Of a stretch of 64,000 nucleotides of DNA, positions 1-8,421 are shown one piece after another. The number at the start of each line of letters is the position of its first letter. Within the stretch, counting starts at the first letter, position 1. The stretch is from contig NZ_JBANET010000007.1 of the NCBI RefSeq assembly GCF_037026685.1, forward strand, positions 114,799 through 178,798, written 5' to 3'. The position numbers and the translations under genes are program-made. This stretch comes from Orrella sp037026685 (GTDB taxonomy: Bacteria; Pseudomonadota; Gammaproteobacteria; Burkholderiales; Burkholderiaceae_B). The notes below the pieces were generated by a model. It ran no database searches and was not told the origin of the DNA. It worked only from the letters and a program-made list of their open reading frames with translations.

Positions 1-206
1 CGGGCCACCAGCAGGGCGCGCAAGGGTTCGAGCTGGCGCGCCTGCCGGGCGAGCCTGTCCAGCGTGGGCGCGGCGGCCTGCCCGGGGGCCGGGGCCGCCC
101 GCGCCGCCGCGGGCAGGCCGGCGCCCAGCAGGCCCAGCAGCGGCAAGGCGCACAAGCCGCGCCGGGTGCGCAAACGGGAGATGTCCGTGAAGGCAGAGGT
201 ATCCAT
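1..206 (-). CDS. Exported serine-hydrolase-like protein, N-terminal fragment
   Basis: Only the first 68 codons are inside the window; the rest lies to the left of base 1. The ATG is at 206-204. The N-terminus has arginines, then a hydrophobic stretch (LCALPLLGLLGAGLP) and an Ala-rich cleavage region, so it looks exported. The start of the mature part, LDRLARQARQLEPLRALLVA, resembles the beginning of beta-lactamase/6-aminohexanoate-dimer-hydrolase type serine hydrolases, but the catalytic SxxK motif is outside the window. The family call is therefore inference from a short stretch. The gene diverges from the penicillin-acylase gene across a 156-bp intergenic region. Confidence 0.5.
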   Translation of the reverse strand, partial: MDTSAFTDISRLRTRRGLCALPLLGLLGAGLPAAARAAPAPGQAAAPTLDRLARQARQLEPLRALLVA

Positions 207-259
207 GCGGGTGGGACGCCGGCCGGGCGCGGCGGTTCCCGTGCCGGCGTGACTTATGG

Positions 260-278
260 ATGACATATTTCCTGTCAT
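260..278. promoter_or_regulatory. Inverted repeat in divergent promoter region
   Basis: ATGACA and TGTCAT form a perfect 6-bp inverted repeat separated by 7 bases, between two divergently transcribed exported-hydrolase genes. A TAGAAT hexamer at about 289-294 could be a -10 element for the rightward gene. The role as an operator is inference. Confidence 0.3.
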
Positions 279-362
279 GATCGGGCCGTAGAATCCTTGC
301 TGCCGCGAGGCCTTCTGGCGGCGCCCGTTGGCCCCTTATCCCGAACAGCCGAACAGGTACCG

Positions 363-2774
363 ATGACTTCGCGCCGCCTGCCGCAACGCCTTGCCCGTCT
401 TGTCTTCCTGCTCGTTTCCTGCCTGGCGCTGCTGGCGGCCGCGGCCGCCTTGGGCGCCTGGCTGTGGCTGCGCGCCAGCCTGCCCCAGCTCGACGGCAGC
501 GTGCCGGCCGCCGGCCTGCGCGAGCCGGCCGTGCTGCTGCGCGATGCGGCCGGCTCGGTGACGGTCCAGGCCCGCAACCGCAACGACCTGGCCTATGCCA
601 CCGGGCTGGCCCACGGCCAGGACCGCTACTTCCAGATGGACCTGCTGCGGCGCAATTCGGCGGGCGAGCTGGCCGAGCTGCTGGGCCAGGCCGCGCTGCC
701 GCTGGACCGGCGCAACCGGCCGCACCGTTTCCATGCGCGGGCCCGGGCCGCCTATGAAGCGCTGCCCGAGGCCGACCGCGCCTTGCTGCAGGCCTATGCC
801 CAGGGCGTCAACGCCGGCCGCGAGGGTTTGCGCGCGCGGCCTTTCGAATACCTGCTGCTGCGCACCGAGCCGCAGCCCTGGCGGCCCTACGACACGCTGC
901 TGGTGATCTGGTCCATGTACTTCGACCTGCAGGGCAACGAGTTCAGGCGCGTGCTCGGGCGCGGCCTGCTGCGCGAGATGGTGCCGCCCGACCTGCTGGC
1001 CGCGCTGACGCTGCCCGCCAGCCATTGGGACGCGCCGCTGGACGGGCGGGCCGCGCCGGCCGGCCTGCCGGCGGTGCCGGCCACGCGGCCGGACTGGCTG
1101 GACCAGCCGCCGCCCGCGCGCCTGTCGCGCGAGAGCAGCTTCGCGCCGTCCGCCTCGGTGGGCAGCAATGCCTGGGCGGTGGACGGCGCGCGCGGGCAGG
1201 GCGGCCTGGCGCGGGTGGCCAACGACATGCACCTGCGCCTGGCCTTGCCGGCCATCTGGTATCGCCTGGTGCTGGAGTATCCCGACGGGCAGGGCGGCAC
1301 GCGCCGCATCGCCGGCGTCAGCCTGCCCGGCGCGCCGGTGGTGGTGGCCGGCAGCAACGGGCAGGTGGCCTGGGGCTTTACCAACAGCTATGGGCGCTAT
1401 ATCGACCTGATCGAACTGGAGCTGGATCCGGCCGATCCGCTGCGCTATCGGGACGGCCTGGGCAACTGGCGCCGCGCCGAGCAGCAGACCGAGATGCTGG
1501 CCGTGCGCGGCGGGCGGCCCGAGCCGCTGGCGCTGCGCATCACCCATTGGGGACCGATGGTGCAGGCCGCCGGCAAGACCTACGCCTTGCGCTGGATCGC
1601 CCACCTGCCCGATGGCGCCGACCTGGCGCTGCAGCGGCTGGAAACCGCCGCCGACGTGCCGGCCGCGCTGGATGTGGCGCGCCGCGCGGGCGTGCCCACG
1701 CAGAACATCGTGGTGGCCGACCGCCAGGGCCGCATCGGCTGGTCGCTGGCCGGCCCGCTGCCGGCCGAGGTGGCCCAGCCGCAAGGCTTTCCGCTTTCCG
1801 CCAGGCAGGCGGGCGGGGCGCTGGCGCGCCTGCCCGCGCAGCACTATCCGCAAGTGATCGATCCGCCCTCGGGCCGGCTCTGGACGGCCAACAGCCTGCA
1901 GCTGGGCGACCCGGCCGCGCAGGCGCGCATCGGCGACGGCGGGGCGGACGTGGGCGTGCGGGCCACCCAGATCCGCGACGCCTTGCTCGCGCGCGAAGAC
2001 TGGGACGAGACGGCGCTGATGCGGCTGCAGCTGGACGACCATGCGCGCTGGGTCCACGCCTGGCGCGAACTGGCGCTGGGCGCGCTGGACGACGCGGCGG
2101 TGCGGGACCGGCCGGGCCGCGCCGAGTTCCGCCGGCTGCTGCGGCAGTGGGACGGCCATGCCGGCGTGGACCAGGCCGGCTATACGCTGGCGCGCGCCTT
2201 CTACCAGGCGCTCTACGATGTGTGGCTCGGCCCGCTGGACCGCCGCCTGCAGGAAAGGGACCCGTCGCTGGCGCTGCGCTACGCCAGCTCGCGCCTGCTG
2301 CCGCTGATGGAGGCGCTGGCGCGCGAGCAGGCCTGGCGGCCGGCGCGCTTTGCCAGCTGGCAGGATTTCCTGCTCGAGCGCATCGACGCGGTCGTGGACG
2401 AGTTCACCCGCGACGGCCGGCCGCTGGCGGCCGCGACCTGGGGCAGCCACAACACCCTGGACATGGCGCACCCGCTGGCGCGGGCCTTGCCCGCGCTGCG
2501 GCCCTGGCTGTCGGCGCCGGCCGAGCCGATGGCCGGCGACCTGAACGTGCCGCGCACGCAGGGGCCCGATTTCGGCGCCTCCGAGCGCATGGTGGTGGCG
2601 CCCGGCCACGAGGCGCAGGGCCTGCTGCAGCTGCCCGGCGGCGCCTCGGGCCATCCCTTGTCGCCGTTCTTTCTGGCCGGCCACGAAGACTGGGCAAGGG
2701 GCCGCGCCGCGCCGCTGCTGCCCGGGCCGGCGGCGCACCGCCTGGTGCTCGAGCCGGCTAGGCCGCGCCCTTGA
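363..2774 (+). CDS. Penicillin acylase family Ntn hydrolase
   Basis: An 803-residue member of the S45 penicillin/cephalosporin/acyl-homoserine-lactone acylase family. These are made as one precursor, exported, and cut autocatalytically so that a Ser becomes the N-terminal nucleophile of the large subunit. The conserved junction VGSNAWAVDG is present, with the nucleophile at Ser268. The segment before it is the alpha subunit plus spacer, and the segment after it is the beta subunit. The family's N-terminal feature GLAHGQDRYFQMDLLRR is also visible. Residues 10-40 form a signal anchor or signal peptide. I chose the ATG at 363 because it places positive residues directly before the hydrophobic segment; an in-frame start at 297 would add 22 unconvincing residues. 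The 3' end overlaps the convergent MFS gene by 17 bp. The substrate (beta-lactam, acyl-homoserine lactone or another amide) cannot be read from sequence. Confidence 0.9.
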   Translation: MTSRRLPQRLARLVFLLVSCLALLAAAAALGAWLWLRASLPQLDGSVPAAGLREPAVLLRDAAGSVTVQARNRNDLAYATGLAHGQDRYFQMDLLRRNSAGELAELLGQAALPLDRRNRPHRFHARARAAYEALPEADRALLQAYAQGVNAGREGLRARPFEYLLLRTEPQPWRPYDTLLVIWSMYFDLQGNEFRRVLGRGLLREMVPPDLLAALTLPASHWDAPLDGRAAPAGLPAVPATRPDWLDQPPPARLSRESSFAPSASVGSNAWAVDGARGQGGLARVANDMHLRLALPAIWYRLVLEYPDGQGGTRRIAGVSLPGAPVVVAGSNGQVAWGFTNSYGRYIDLIELELDPADPLRYRDGLGNWRRAEQQTEMLAVRGGRPEPLALRITHWGPMVQAAGKTYALRWIAHLPDGADLALQRLETAADVPAALDVARRAGVPTQNIVVADRQGRIGWSLAGPLPAEVAQPQGFPLSARQAGGALARLPAQHYPQVIDPPSGRLWTANSLQLGDPAAQARIGDGGADVGVRATQIRDALLAREDWDETALMRLQLDDHARWVHAWRELALGALDDAAVRDRPGRAEFRRLLRQWDGHAGVDQAGYTLARAFYQALYDVWLGPLDRRLQERDPSLALRYASSRLLPLMEALAREQAWRPARFASWQDFLLERIDAVVDEFTRDGRPLAAATWGSHNTLDMAHPLARALPALRPWLSAPAEPMAGDLNVPRTQGPDFGASERMVVAPGHEAQGLLQLPGGASGHPLSPFFLAGHEDWARGRAAPLLPGPAAHRLVLEPARPRP

Positions 2775-5259
2775 TCCGGTTGGGCGCCACCGCCACGAAC
2801 AGCAGCGTGGCGGCCAGGTACACCATGCCGGTGACGGCCAGGCCCGCGCCCACGCCCACCAGCGTGAACAGCGCGCCGACGAACAGCGGCCCGATCATCT
2901 GGCCCAGCTTGTCGGCGGCGCGCATGACGCTGGTGGCCGCTCCCGGGCCGTATTGCTGCACGCGCGGCAGCGACAGCGTCCACGAGGTCTGGGCCGCGCC
3001 GGCCCAGCAGCTGCCCAGCGCCAGCAGGAAGACCGCCAGCGCCACCATCTGCAGGCTGCTGTCCACGTACAGGTAGGCCATGCCGCCGCCGCCCAGCAGT
3101 CCGCCCAGCGCGATGAAGTATTTCTTGTTGCCGCCGCAGTCCACCAGCCGGCCGATGGCCGGCCCCAGGTAGATCATGCACAGCCCGTACACCATCAGCA
3201 CGCGCCCGATGTTGGCGGCCGGCACGCCCTGGGCTTCCAGGTACAGCGGCAGCGCGAAATACAGCAGTCCCACCTGCGCGATGGAGAAGGGCACCACGGC
3301 CCCGGCCAGCAGCGCGCCGAAGTCGCGGCTGGCCAGCAGCCCGCCCAGGCGCCGCGCGCTGGCCCAGAAGGTCAGCCGGGCGGTGGCGCTGGCCGGCGGG
3401 CGCGCGGCGATGGCGGTGGCCGGTTCGGGCGGCTTGCCGCGCCAGCGGCGGGTCAGCAGCCCCACGCCGGCCAGCGGCAGCAGCAGCACGACGGCGCTGG
3501 CGGCGAACACCGGGCGGTAGCCGGCCTGGTCGGCCAGCATGGCGCCCACGGCCGTGCCCGACAGATGGCCGGCGAACAGTCCAGCCACCAGCCAGGCCAT
3601 GTTGCGGCCGCGGTACAGCGGCGAGCTGCGCAGCACGACAAAGCCTTGCAGGCCCATCCATGCCAGGCCGTAGCCCAGGCCCACCGTGCCGCGCGCCAGC
3701 ACGAAGGTCTCCAGCGCGCCGGTGGCCGCCGAGGCCAGCGAGCCGGCCGCCGCCAGCAGCAGGCCGCCGATCACCGGCCAATGCCAGCCGTGGCGGTCGG
3801 TGATCCTGCCGGCGGCCAGCGCGCCGACCAGTCCGCACAGCATCTCGGCCGACAAGGGCAGGGCGAGCAGGATGTCCTGCGGCAGCGCCAGCATCCCGGA
3901 CGGCAAGGTGCGGGCGAACAGCGGCAGAAAGCTCAGCGGCAGCGCCCAGGCGAACAGGAAGCCGAACATCACGGGCCGGGCGGCGCGCGCGGCGTCCTCG
4001 GCGCGCCGGGCGATGCCTTCGGGGTGCGGCTGCTGCGTGCCGCGCCGCGAGCGGGCGATCAGCAGCGTCAGCAGCAGGAACATCTCGAAGGCGGCGATCG
4101 CCGAGATCAACGCCACCGTGCCCGCGTCCATGACGCGGCTGCGCACGCCGGCGGCCACCACGGCCGGATCGAGCTGCACCGCCAGATAGCCGTCGGCCGG
4201 CGCGTCCTGGCCGCGCCCGGCCGAGAGGGGCAGCGATACCAGCAGGTTGCCGTCGCCGGCGCGGGTATCGATCCGCGCCGGGTCCAGCGCGCCGCGCCCG
4301 TCGGCGGCGTACAGCACCCGGCCCTGGGCGTCGCGCAGGGAAATGTCGGCCACGCTGGGCAGGCTGCCGGCCACGCGCGCGAACAGCGTCTCGATGCCGC
4401 GCAGCCGGTCGATGCCGATGCCCATGCGCAGCACCCGGCCGATGTCGGCCTGCACGCTTTCGGCCAGCATGGCGACGTTGGCGCGCGTGCTCTGCAGCCA
4501 GGCCGAGCGAAAGGCAGTGACCGTATCGGCGGCATACACGCCCTGGGCCAGGATCAGCGCGGCCAGCGGCACGGCCAGGCGCGCGCGCCCGCCCGGGCGC
4601 GTCAGCGCCTGCAGCGGCATGAGCCAGCCCAGCACGGCCAGCAGCAGCGCGGCCGCGCCCAGCGTGGTCAATCCCAGCACCAGCACGCTGCGTTCGATGA
4701 ATTCGCGCTCGCGCGCGGCCTGCAGGCTGTCGTCCACCGAAATGGCCAGCACGCCGGCCACGGCGCCGTCGCCGCCGTGCAGCGGCACGGCCAGCGTCAG
4801 CGCCTGCTCGCCGTGCATCAGGGCCGCGCCGCCGGGGCGCCGCTCGATGCCGCCTTGCGCGCCCGGTGCGCCCGGTGCGAGCACTGCCGCGCGCAAGGGT
4901 TCGGGCAGCGCGCCGGCCTGGCCGTAGCGGCCCACCGCATAGCCGTCGGGCAGGGCCACGGCCGCGCCGGCCAGGTCCGGCACGCGCGCCAGGCTTTGCT
5001 CGATCAGGCGGTCCAGGCCGGAGAACTGGGCCATCGGCTTGCCCAGGCGCAGTCCGGTTTCGATGCGGGCCGCGGTGTCGCGCGCGATCAGCTCGACCCG
5101 CTCGGCGGTGTTGTTCGCCGCCAGCCGGCTGAAGGCGGCCAGCCCCAGCACGCCGGTCAAGGCCTGGGCCAGCACCAGGATTACCAGGAAGGCGCCGACG
5201 ATCTCGGCCACGACGACCCGGCGGCTGATGCCGGGATCAGCCGGCGCTGCGTGTTGCAT
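2758..5259 (-). CDS. MFS transporter with two N-terminal extracytoplasmic sensor-like modules
   Basis: An 833-residue membrane protein about twice as long as a normal MFS carrier. The C-terminal ~400 residues are a 12-helix MFS domain, with a typical intracellular loop RxxDRHG and a second half repeating the pattern. Before it lie four extra helices (about residues 12-38, 200-222, 236-258 and 388-410). These bracket two soluble segments of ~150 and ~125 residues whose alternating strands (for example DISLRDAQGRVLYAADGRG and DGYLAVQLDP) look like Cache/PAS-type ligand sensors of chemoreceptors and histidine kinases. The ATG at 5259 was chosen because upstream codons cross the promoter. The gene is divergent from a periplasmic binding protein, so the pair may share a ligand. 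The fold assignments of the sensors are inference; the MFS part is firm. Confidence 0.8.
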   Translation of the reverse strand: MQHAAPADPGISRRVVVAEIVGAFLVILVLAQALTGVLGLAAFSRLAANNTAERVELIARDTAARIETGLRLGKPMAQFSGLDRLIEQSLARVPDLAGAAVALPDGYAVGRYGQAGALPEPLRAAVLAPGAPGAQGGIERRPGGAALMHGEQALTLAVPLHGGDGAVAGVLAISVDDSLQAAREREFIERSVLVLGLTTLGAAALLLAVLGWLMPLQALTRPGGRARLAVPLAALILAQGVYAADTVTAFRSAWLQSTRANVAMLAESVQADIGRVLRMGIGIDRLRGIETLFARVAGSLPSVADISLRDAQGRVLYAADGRGALDPARIDTRAGDGNLLVSLPLSAGRGQDAPADGYLAVQLDPAVVAAGVRSRVMDAGTVALISAIAAFEMFLLLTLLIARSRRGTQQPHPEGIARRAEDAARAARPVMFGFLFAWALPLSFLPLFARTLPSGMLALPQDILLALPLSAEMLCGLVGALAAGRITDRHGWHWPVIGGLLLAAAGSLASAATGALETFVLARGTVGLGYGLAWMGLQGFVVLRSSPLYRGRNMAWLVAGLFAGHLSGTAVGAMLADQAGYRPVFAASAVVLLLPLAGVGLLTRRWRGKPPEPATAIAARPPASATARLTFWASARRLGGLLASRDFGALLAGAVVPFSIAQVGLLYFALPLYLEAQGVPAANIGRVLMVYGLCMIYLGPAIGRLVDCGGNKKYFIALGGLLGGGGMAYLYVDSSLQMVALAVFLLALGSCWAGAAQTSWTLSLPRVQQYGPGAATSVMRAADKLGQMIGPLFVGALFTLVGVGAGLAVTGMVYLAATLLFVAVAPNRIKGAA

Positions 5260-5301
5260 GGGAGTGCTTCCTATCGATGGCGCCGGCTTGGCCCGCGTGA
5301 C

Positions 5302-5307
5302 TATAAT
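5302..5307 (+). promoter_or_regulatory. Candidate -10 element
   Basis: A perfect TATAAT lies 58 bases upstream of the binding-protein ATG, in the 106-bp divergent region. I see no convincing -35 hexamer at the right distance. Confidence 0.3.
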
Positions 5308-5365
5308 CCAGCAGCTTTTTCCATTGTTGTTCATGGCCGGGACGGCCAATCGGCGAAATCACGAC

Positions 5366-6598
5366 ATGAACTGCCGCTTCATTCCCTGGCTCGCCGCGCG
5401 AGTCCCCGGCCTGGCGCTGGCCTGCACCCTGCTGGCCGTGCCGGCGGCCCAGGCGCAAGCCCTGCCGGCCGCCACGGCCCAGGCCGACGGCGCCGCCGCG
5501 CCGCGCGTGTTTCCCGTCGCGCCGGTGCGCAAGCCCGACGGCTCGCCCTGGCAACTGGGCTACCTGCAAGGCGGCGACTACACCGACTACCCGGTCATCC
5601 TGGCGGCCATCGTGCGCGGCCTGCACACCCTGGGATGGATACCCGACCCCTCCCTGCCCGATCCCAAGACGCATACCTCGCGGCAGATCTGGGACCACCT
5701 GGTGCGCAACGTCAAAAGCGATTTCGTGCGTTTCGTGCCCGACGGCTACTACACGGCGGGCAACTTCGACGCATCCTTGCGCGGCCCCACGCGCGAGGCG
5801 CTGTCGCAGCGCCTGGCCGAGCGGCGCGACATCGACCTGATGATCGCCATGGGCACCTGGGCCGGCCAGGACATGGCCGCGCCGGCCATGACGCCGGTGC
5901 CCACCATCGTGGCTTCCACCAGCGACCCCATCGCCTCCAGGATCGTGGCCAGCGCCGAAGACAGTGGCCGCGACCACATCCATGCCAAGGTCGAGCCCGA
6001 CCGCTACCAGGGGCAGGTGCGCCTGTTCCACGACATCGTGCCCTTCAAGACGCTGGGCGTGGTGTACGAGGACAGCGCCGAGGGCCGCACCTTCGGCGGG
6101 GTGGACGCGGTCGAGCAGATGGCCCGCGCGCTGGGCTTTCAGGTGCGGGCCTGCCATGCGCCCTTTAACAATGTCACGCCCGAGCAGGCGCGCCAAAGCG
6201 CGCAGGACTGCTATGCGCGGATCGCCCCGCAGGTCGATGCCGTGTACATCACCGTGCACCGCGGCGTGACCGGCCAGTCGCTGCCGGCCATCGTGGATAG
6301 CCTGGTGCAGGCCAGGGTGCCCAGCTTCTCGATGCTGGGTTCGGACGAGGTGCGCCAGGGCGTGCTCATGAGCATGGCGCAGGCCGACTACCTGCCGGTG
6401 GGGCTGTTCCATGCCGAGACCATCGCGCGCATCTTCCATGGCGCCAGCCCGCGCGAGCTGAGCCAGATCTGGATCTCGCCGGCCGAGATCGCGCTGAACC
6501 TCAAGACCGCCGAGCTGATCGGCTTTGACCCGCCCATCGACATCCTGCTGTCCTCGGACGAGGTCTACGACGGCCAGGGCCGCGATATCGCCGATTGA
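5366..6598 (+). CDS. ABC-type substrate-binding protein (ABC_sub_bind family)
   Basis: A 410-residue exported protein of the PF04392 type, the bi-lobed periplasmic binding family related to TrpX. The N-terminus has arginine followed by a hydrophobic run and an AQA cleavage region near residue 30, supporting the ATG at 5366. The lobes carry family-typical stretches: TIVASTSDPIASRIV, then FKTLGVVYEDS and, near the end, ISPAEIALNLKTAELIGF. No permease or ATPase gene adjoins it. The divergent neighbour is a sensor-fused MFS transporter, so this may be an orphan ligand-presenting protein for it (inference). A long in-frame extension upstream of the ATG has no signal peptide and was rejected. Confidence 0.85.
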   Translation: MNCRFIPWLAARVPGLALACTLLAVPAAQAQALPAATAQADGAAAPRVFPVAPVRKPDGSPWQLGYLQGGDYTDYPVILAAIVRGLHTLGWIPDPSLPDPKTHTSRQIWDHLVRNVKSDFVRFVPDGYYTAGNFDASLRGPTREALSQRLAERRDIDLMIAMGTWAGQDMAAPAMTPVPTIVASTSDPIASRIVASAEDSGRDHIHAKVEPDRYQGQVRLFHDIVPFKTLGVVYEDSAEGRTFGGVDAVEQMARALGFQVRACHAPFNNVTPEQARQSAQDCYARIAPQVDAVYITVHRGVTGQSLPAIVDSLVQARVPSFSMLGSDEVRQGVLMSMAQADYLPVGLFHAETIARIFHGASPRELSQIWISPAEIALNLKTAELIGFDPPIDILLSSDEVYDGQGRDIAD

Positions 6599-6678
6599 GC
6601 CTGCCGCCGGCGCGTCGCGGCCGGGCAGGGGACGGCCGCGGCCCGATGCCGGGCCCGTGCCTGCGCGGCGCGCGGATT

Positions 6679-8190
6679 TCAACCCAGCTCCATCGCCTCG
6701 CCGCAGGCCGCCCATAGGCGCGGATGCAGCACGGTGCGTTGCGCGGCCAGCGCGCGCAGGCGCTGGGCCGGCGTGCCGCGGCTGGCGGACCAGCATTCCA
6801 GCGTGCGGTCGGCGCCGGTGCGGCGGTTTTCCCAGACCCAGCGTACATAGTCCAGCCGGTGCCGGTCCTGCGCGTCCAGGCCCTGCGCGGCCACCGCCAG
6901 CACTTCGCCGGCCAGCGCATGCACCTCGGGCGCATGCAGCGCCTGCGCGATGGCCGCCTGGCGCAGGCCAAGCAGCCGCTGCCAGCCCCATTGCCGCACC
7001 AGCGCCTGGGCATCGTCCAGCCGCGCCAGCAGGCCGGCCTGGATGGCTGCGGCCGACAAGGTGACGTGCGCGGCGCGCTCGGGGCCGGCCTCTTGCAGCA
7101 GGGCGGCATCGACGAAGTTGGCCCCCGGCATGCGGCCTTCGATATAGCCTTCGGCGCCGTGCGCGGCCATCAGCGCCTCCAGGCCCTGCGGCGCCTGCAG
7201 CGCCCGCAGCAGCGCCGGCACCTCGGGCAGCGTGCCGAAGCGAAAGCGAAAGCGCGCGTCCAGGAAAGGGCTGAACTGCATGTGCTCGAAGTGCGCGGCC
7301 GACGGGCGCAGCGTCACGGCCTGGCCGCTGCCGCAGGCCGTGCCCTGCCATTGCGGGGCGGCCAGGAACTCCAGCAGCGAGGGATCGCCGTGCGCGCGCG
7401 CCGTGCGGGCGCTGGCCTTGTAGTCGCCATCCTGCCCGCAGGGCACGGTGTGCATGACGGTGCCCGGCCCATAGGCGCGCCGGAAATAATCGCCCAGGTC
7501 CGCATAGGGCTGCCCGGGCGTGCGCGACAGCCGTTCGTCGCAGGCATGGCGGCTGGTCGCGAACATGCGCGGCCAGATCGACAGCCGGTTTTCCTTCAGG
7601 CCGGTGGCCCGGCCGCCCTCGAGTGGGCTGTTGGCGAACAGGGCGATCGACGCCGGCGCCAGCGCCAGCACCACGTTCAGCGCCTGGGCGGCCTGGTGCA
7701 GCGGCACCGAGGTGGTGGGGCCGTTCTGCGCCTTGGCGTCGATGCCGACGCGGTGCGACCAGCCGCGCTGCCCGACCCAATAATCGTAGATGGGCTTGGG
7801 CGCGCGCGCGGCGCGATAGAAGGCCTCGTCCAGCGGGCAGTCGGGATGTTCCGAGACGTTCAGCAGCACCGCGCCTTCCTCGCCCAGCGCGTCGATGACG
7901 TCGGCCAGCTCGTCGCGCATCCGGGCCTGCAGCCGGGCCAGGCCGCCCGGGCCGCCGGGCACCGGGCCCAGCGCGCTTTCCAGGTGGTTGAAGGCGTTGT
8001 CCAGGCCGCTTTCGCCGTGCGTGCCCAGCAGCGCCACGACGCGCCCGCCCGCCTGCTTGGCCTGGGTGGCCTGGCCCCGCGCGGCCTTGCGCCGGGCCAG
8101 GGCCTGGAAGTAGCCCTGCCGTACGCAATGGCTGGCGCCGGTTTCGCCGTCGGCGACGACCATTTCCATTTCGAGGCCAAGTTTTTTCAT
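6679..8190 (-). CDS. GCS2-type glutamate-cysteine ligase-like protein
   Basis: A 503-residue protein of the glutamate-cysteine ligase family 2, ATP-dependent carboxylate-amine ligases. The N-terminal GLEMEMVVAD contains the acidic motif expected to bind metal-ATP and the substrate amino group. Further family-like segments are HGESGLDNAFNHLESALG and the C-terminal RMPGANFVDAALL. It starts at an ATG at 8190 beginning MKKLG; longer in-frame starts are less plausible. It is downstream of the KipI-KipA/biotin-carboxylase pair in the same direction but separated by 231 bp holding a terminator-like hairpin, so it probably has its own promoter. Gamma-glutamyl peptide synthesis is the family role; the actual acceptor amine is unknown. 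Confidence 0.75.
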   Translation of the reverse strand: MKKLGLEMEMVVADGETGASHCVRQGYFQALARRKAARGQATQAKQAGGRVVALLGTHGESGLDNAFNHLESALGPVPGGPGGLARLQARMRDELADVIDALGEEGAVLLNVSEHPDCPLDEAFYRAARAPKPIYDYWVGQRGWSHRVGIDAKAQNGPTTSVPLHQAAQALNVVLALAPASIALFANSPLEGGRATGLKENRLSIWPRMFATSRHACDERLSRTPGQPYADLGDYFRRAYGPGTVMHTVPCGQDGDYKASARTARAHGDPSLLEFLAAPQWQGTACGSGQAVTLRPSAAHFEHMQFSPFLDARFRFRFGTLPEVPALLRALQAPQGLEALMAAHGAEGYIEGRMPGANFVDAALLQEAGPERAAHVTLSAAAIQAGLLARLDDAQALVRQWGWQRLLGLRQAAIAQALHAPEVHALAGEVLAVAAQGLDAQDRHRLDYVRWVWENRRTGADRTLECWSASRGTPAQRLRALAAQRTVLHPRLWAACGEAMELG

Positions 8191-8306
8191 GGGGGCGCGG
8201 CAAAGGCGTGACAGGCCGGGCGGCCAGGGCGCGCGGCTGCAAAAGGGGCGGGGCGCGCGGGATACGGGGTGAGTAACCGGCAGGACGCTTCGGTTCCGCA
8301 AACGGG

Positions 8307-8338
8307 AAAAGCCGCGCCGGGCCCGCGGCCGGCGCGGC
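8307..8338 (-). terminator. Hairpin with short U-tract after the biotin-enzyme operon
   Basis: On the minus strand a perfect 10-bp GC stem (arms 8338-8329 and 8320-8311, 8-base loop) is followed by TTTTCCC. It lies about 85 bp beyond the stop of the biotin carboxylase gene and upstream of the GCS2 gene. The U-tract is short, so strength is uncertain. Confidence 0.5.
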
Positions 8339-8421
8339 GGCGGGCCCTGGAAGGGGACGGGCGTGCGCCCGGAAAGTGGCGGGCCCCGGGGCGCGGCCCG
8401 GGGCGGGCAGCCGTGCCGGCG

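Noticed and set aside
336..2738. 800-residue open frame antisense to the penicillin acylase gene
   Set aside because: It is composed of Arg, Gln, Gly, His and Ala without any domain, as expected from the complement of a GC-rich gene.
2953..6168. 1071-residue frame opposite the MFS gene
   Set aside because: A low-complexity Gln/Arg/Ala/His translation that spans two real genes and the promoter between them. It is a GC-driven shadow.
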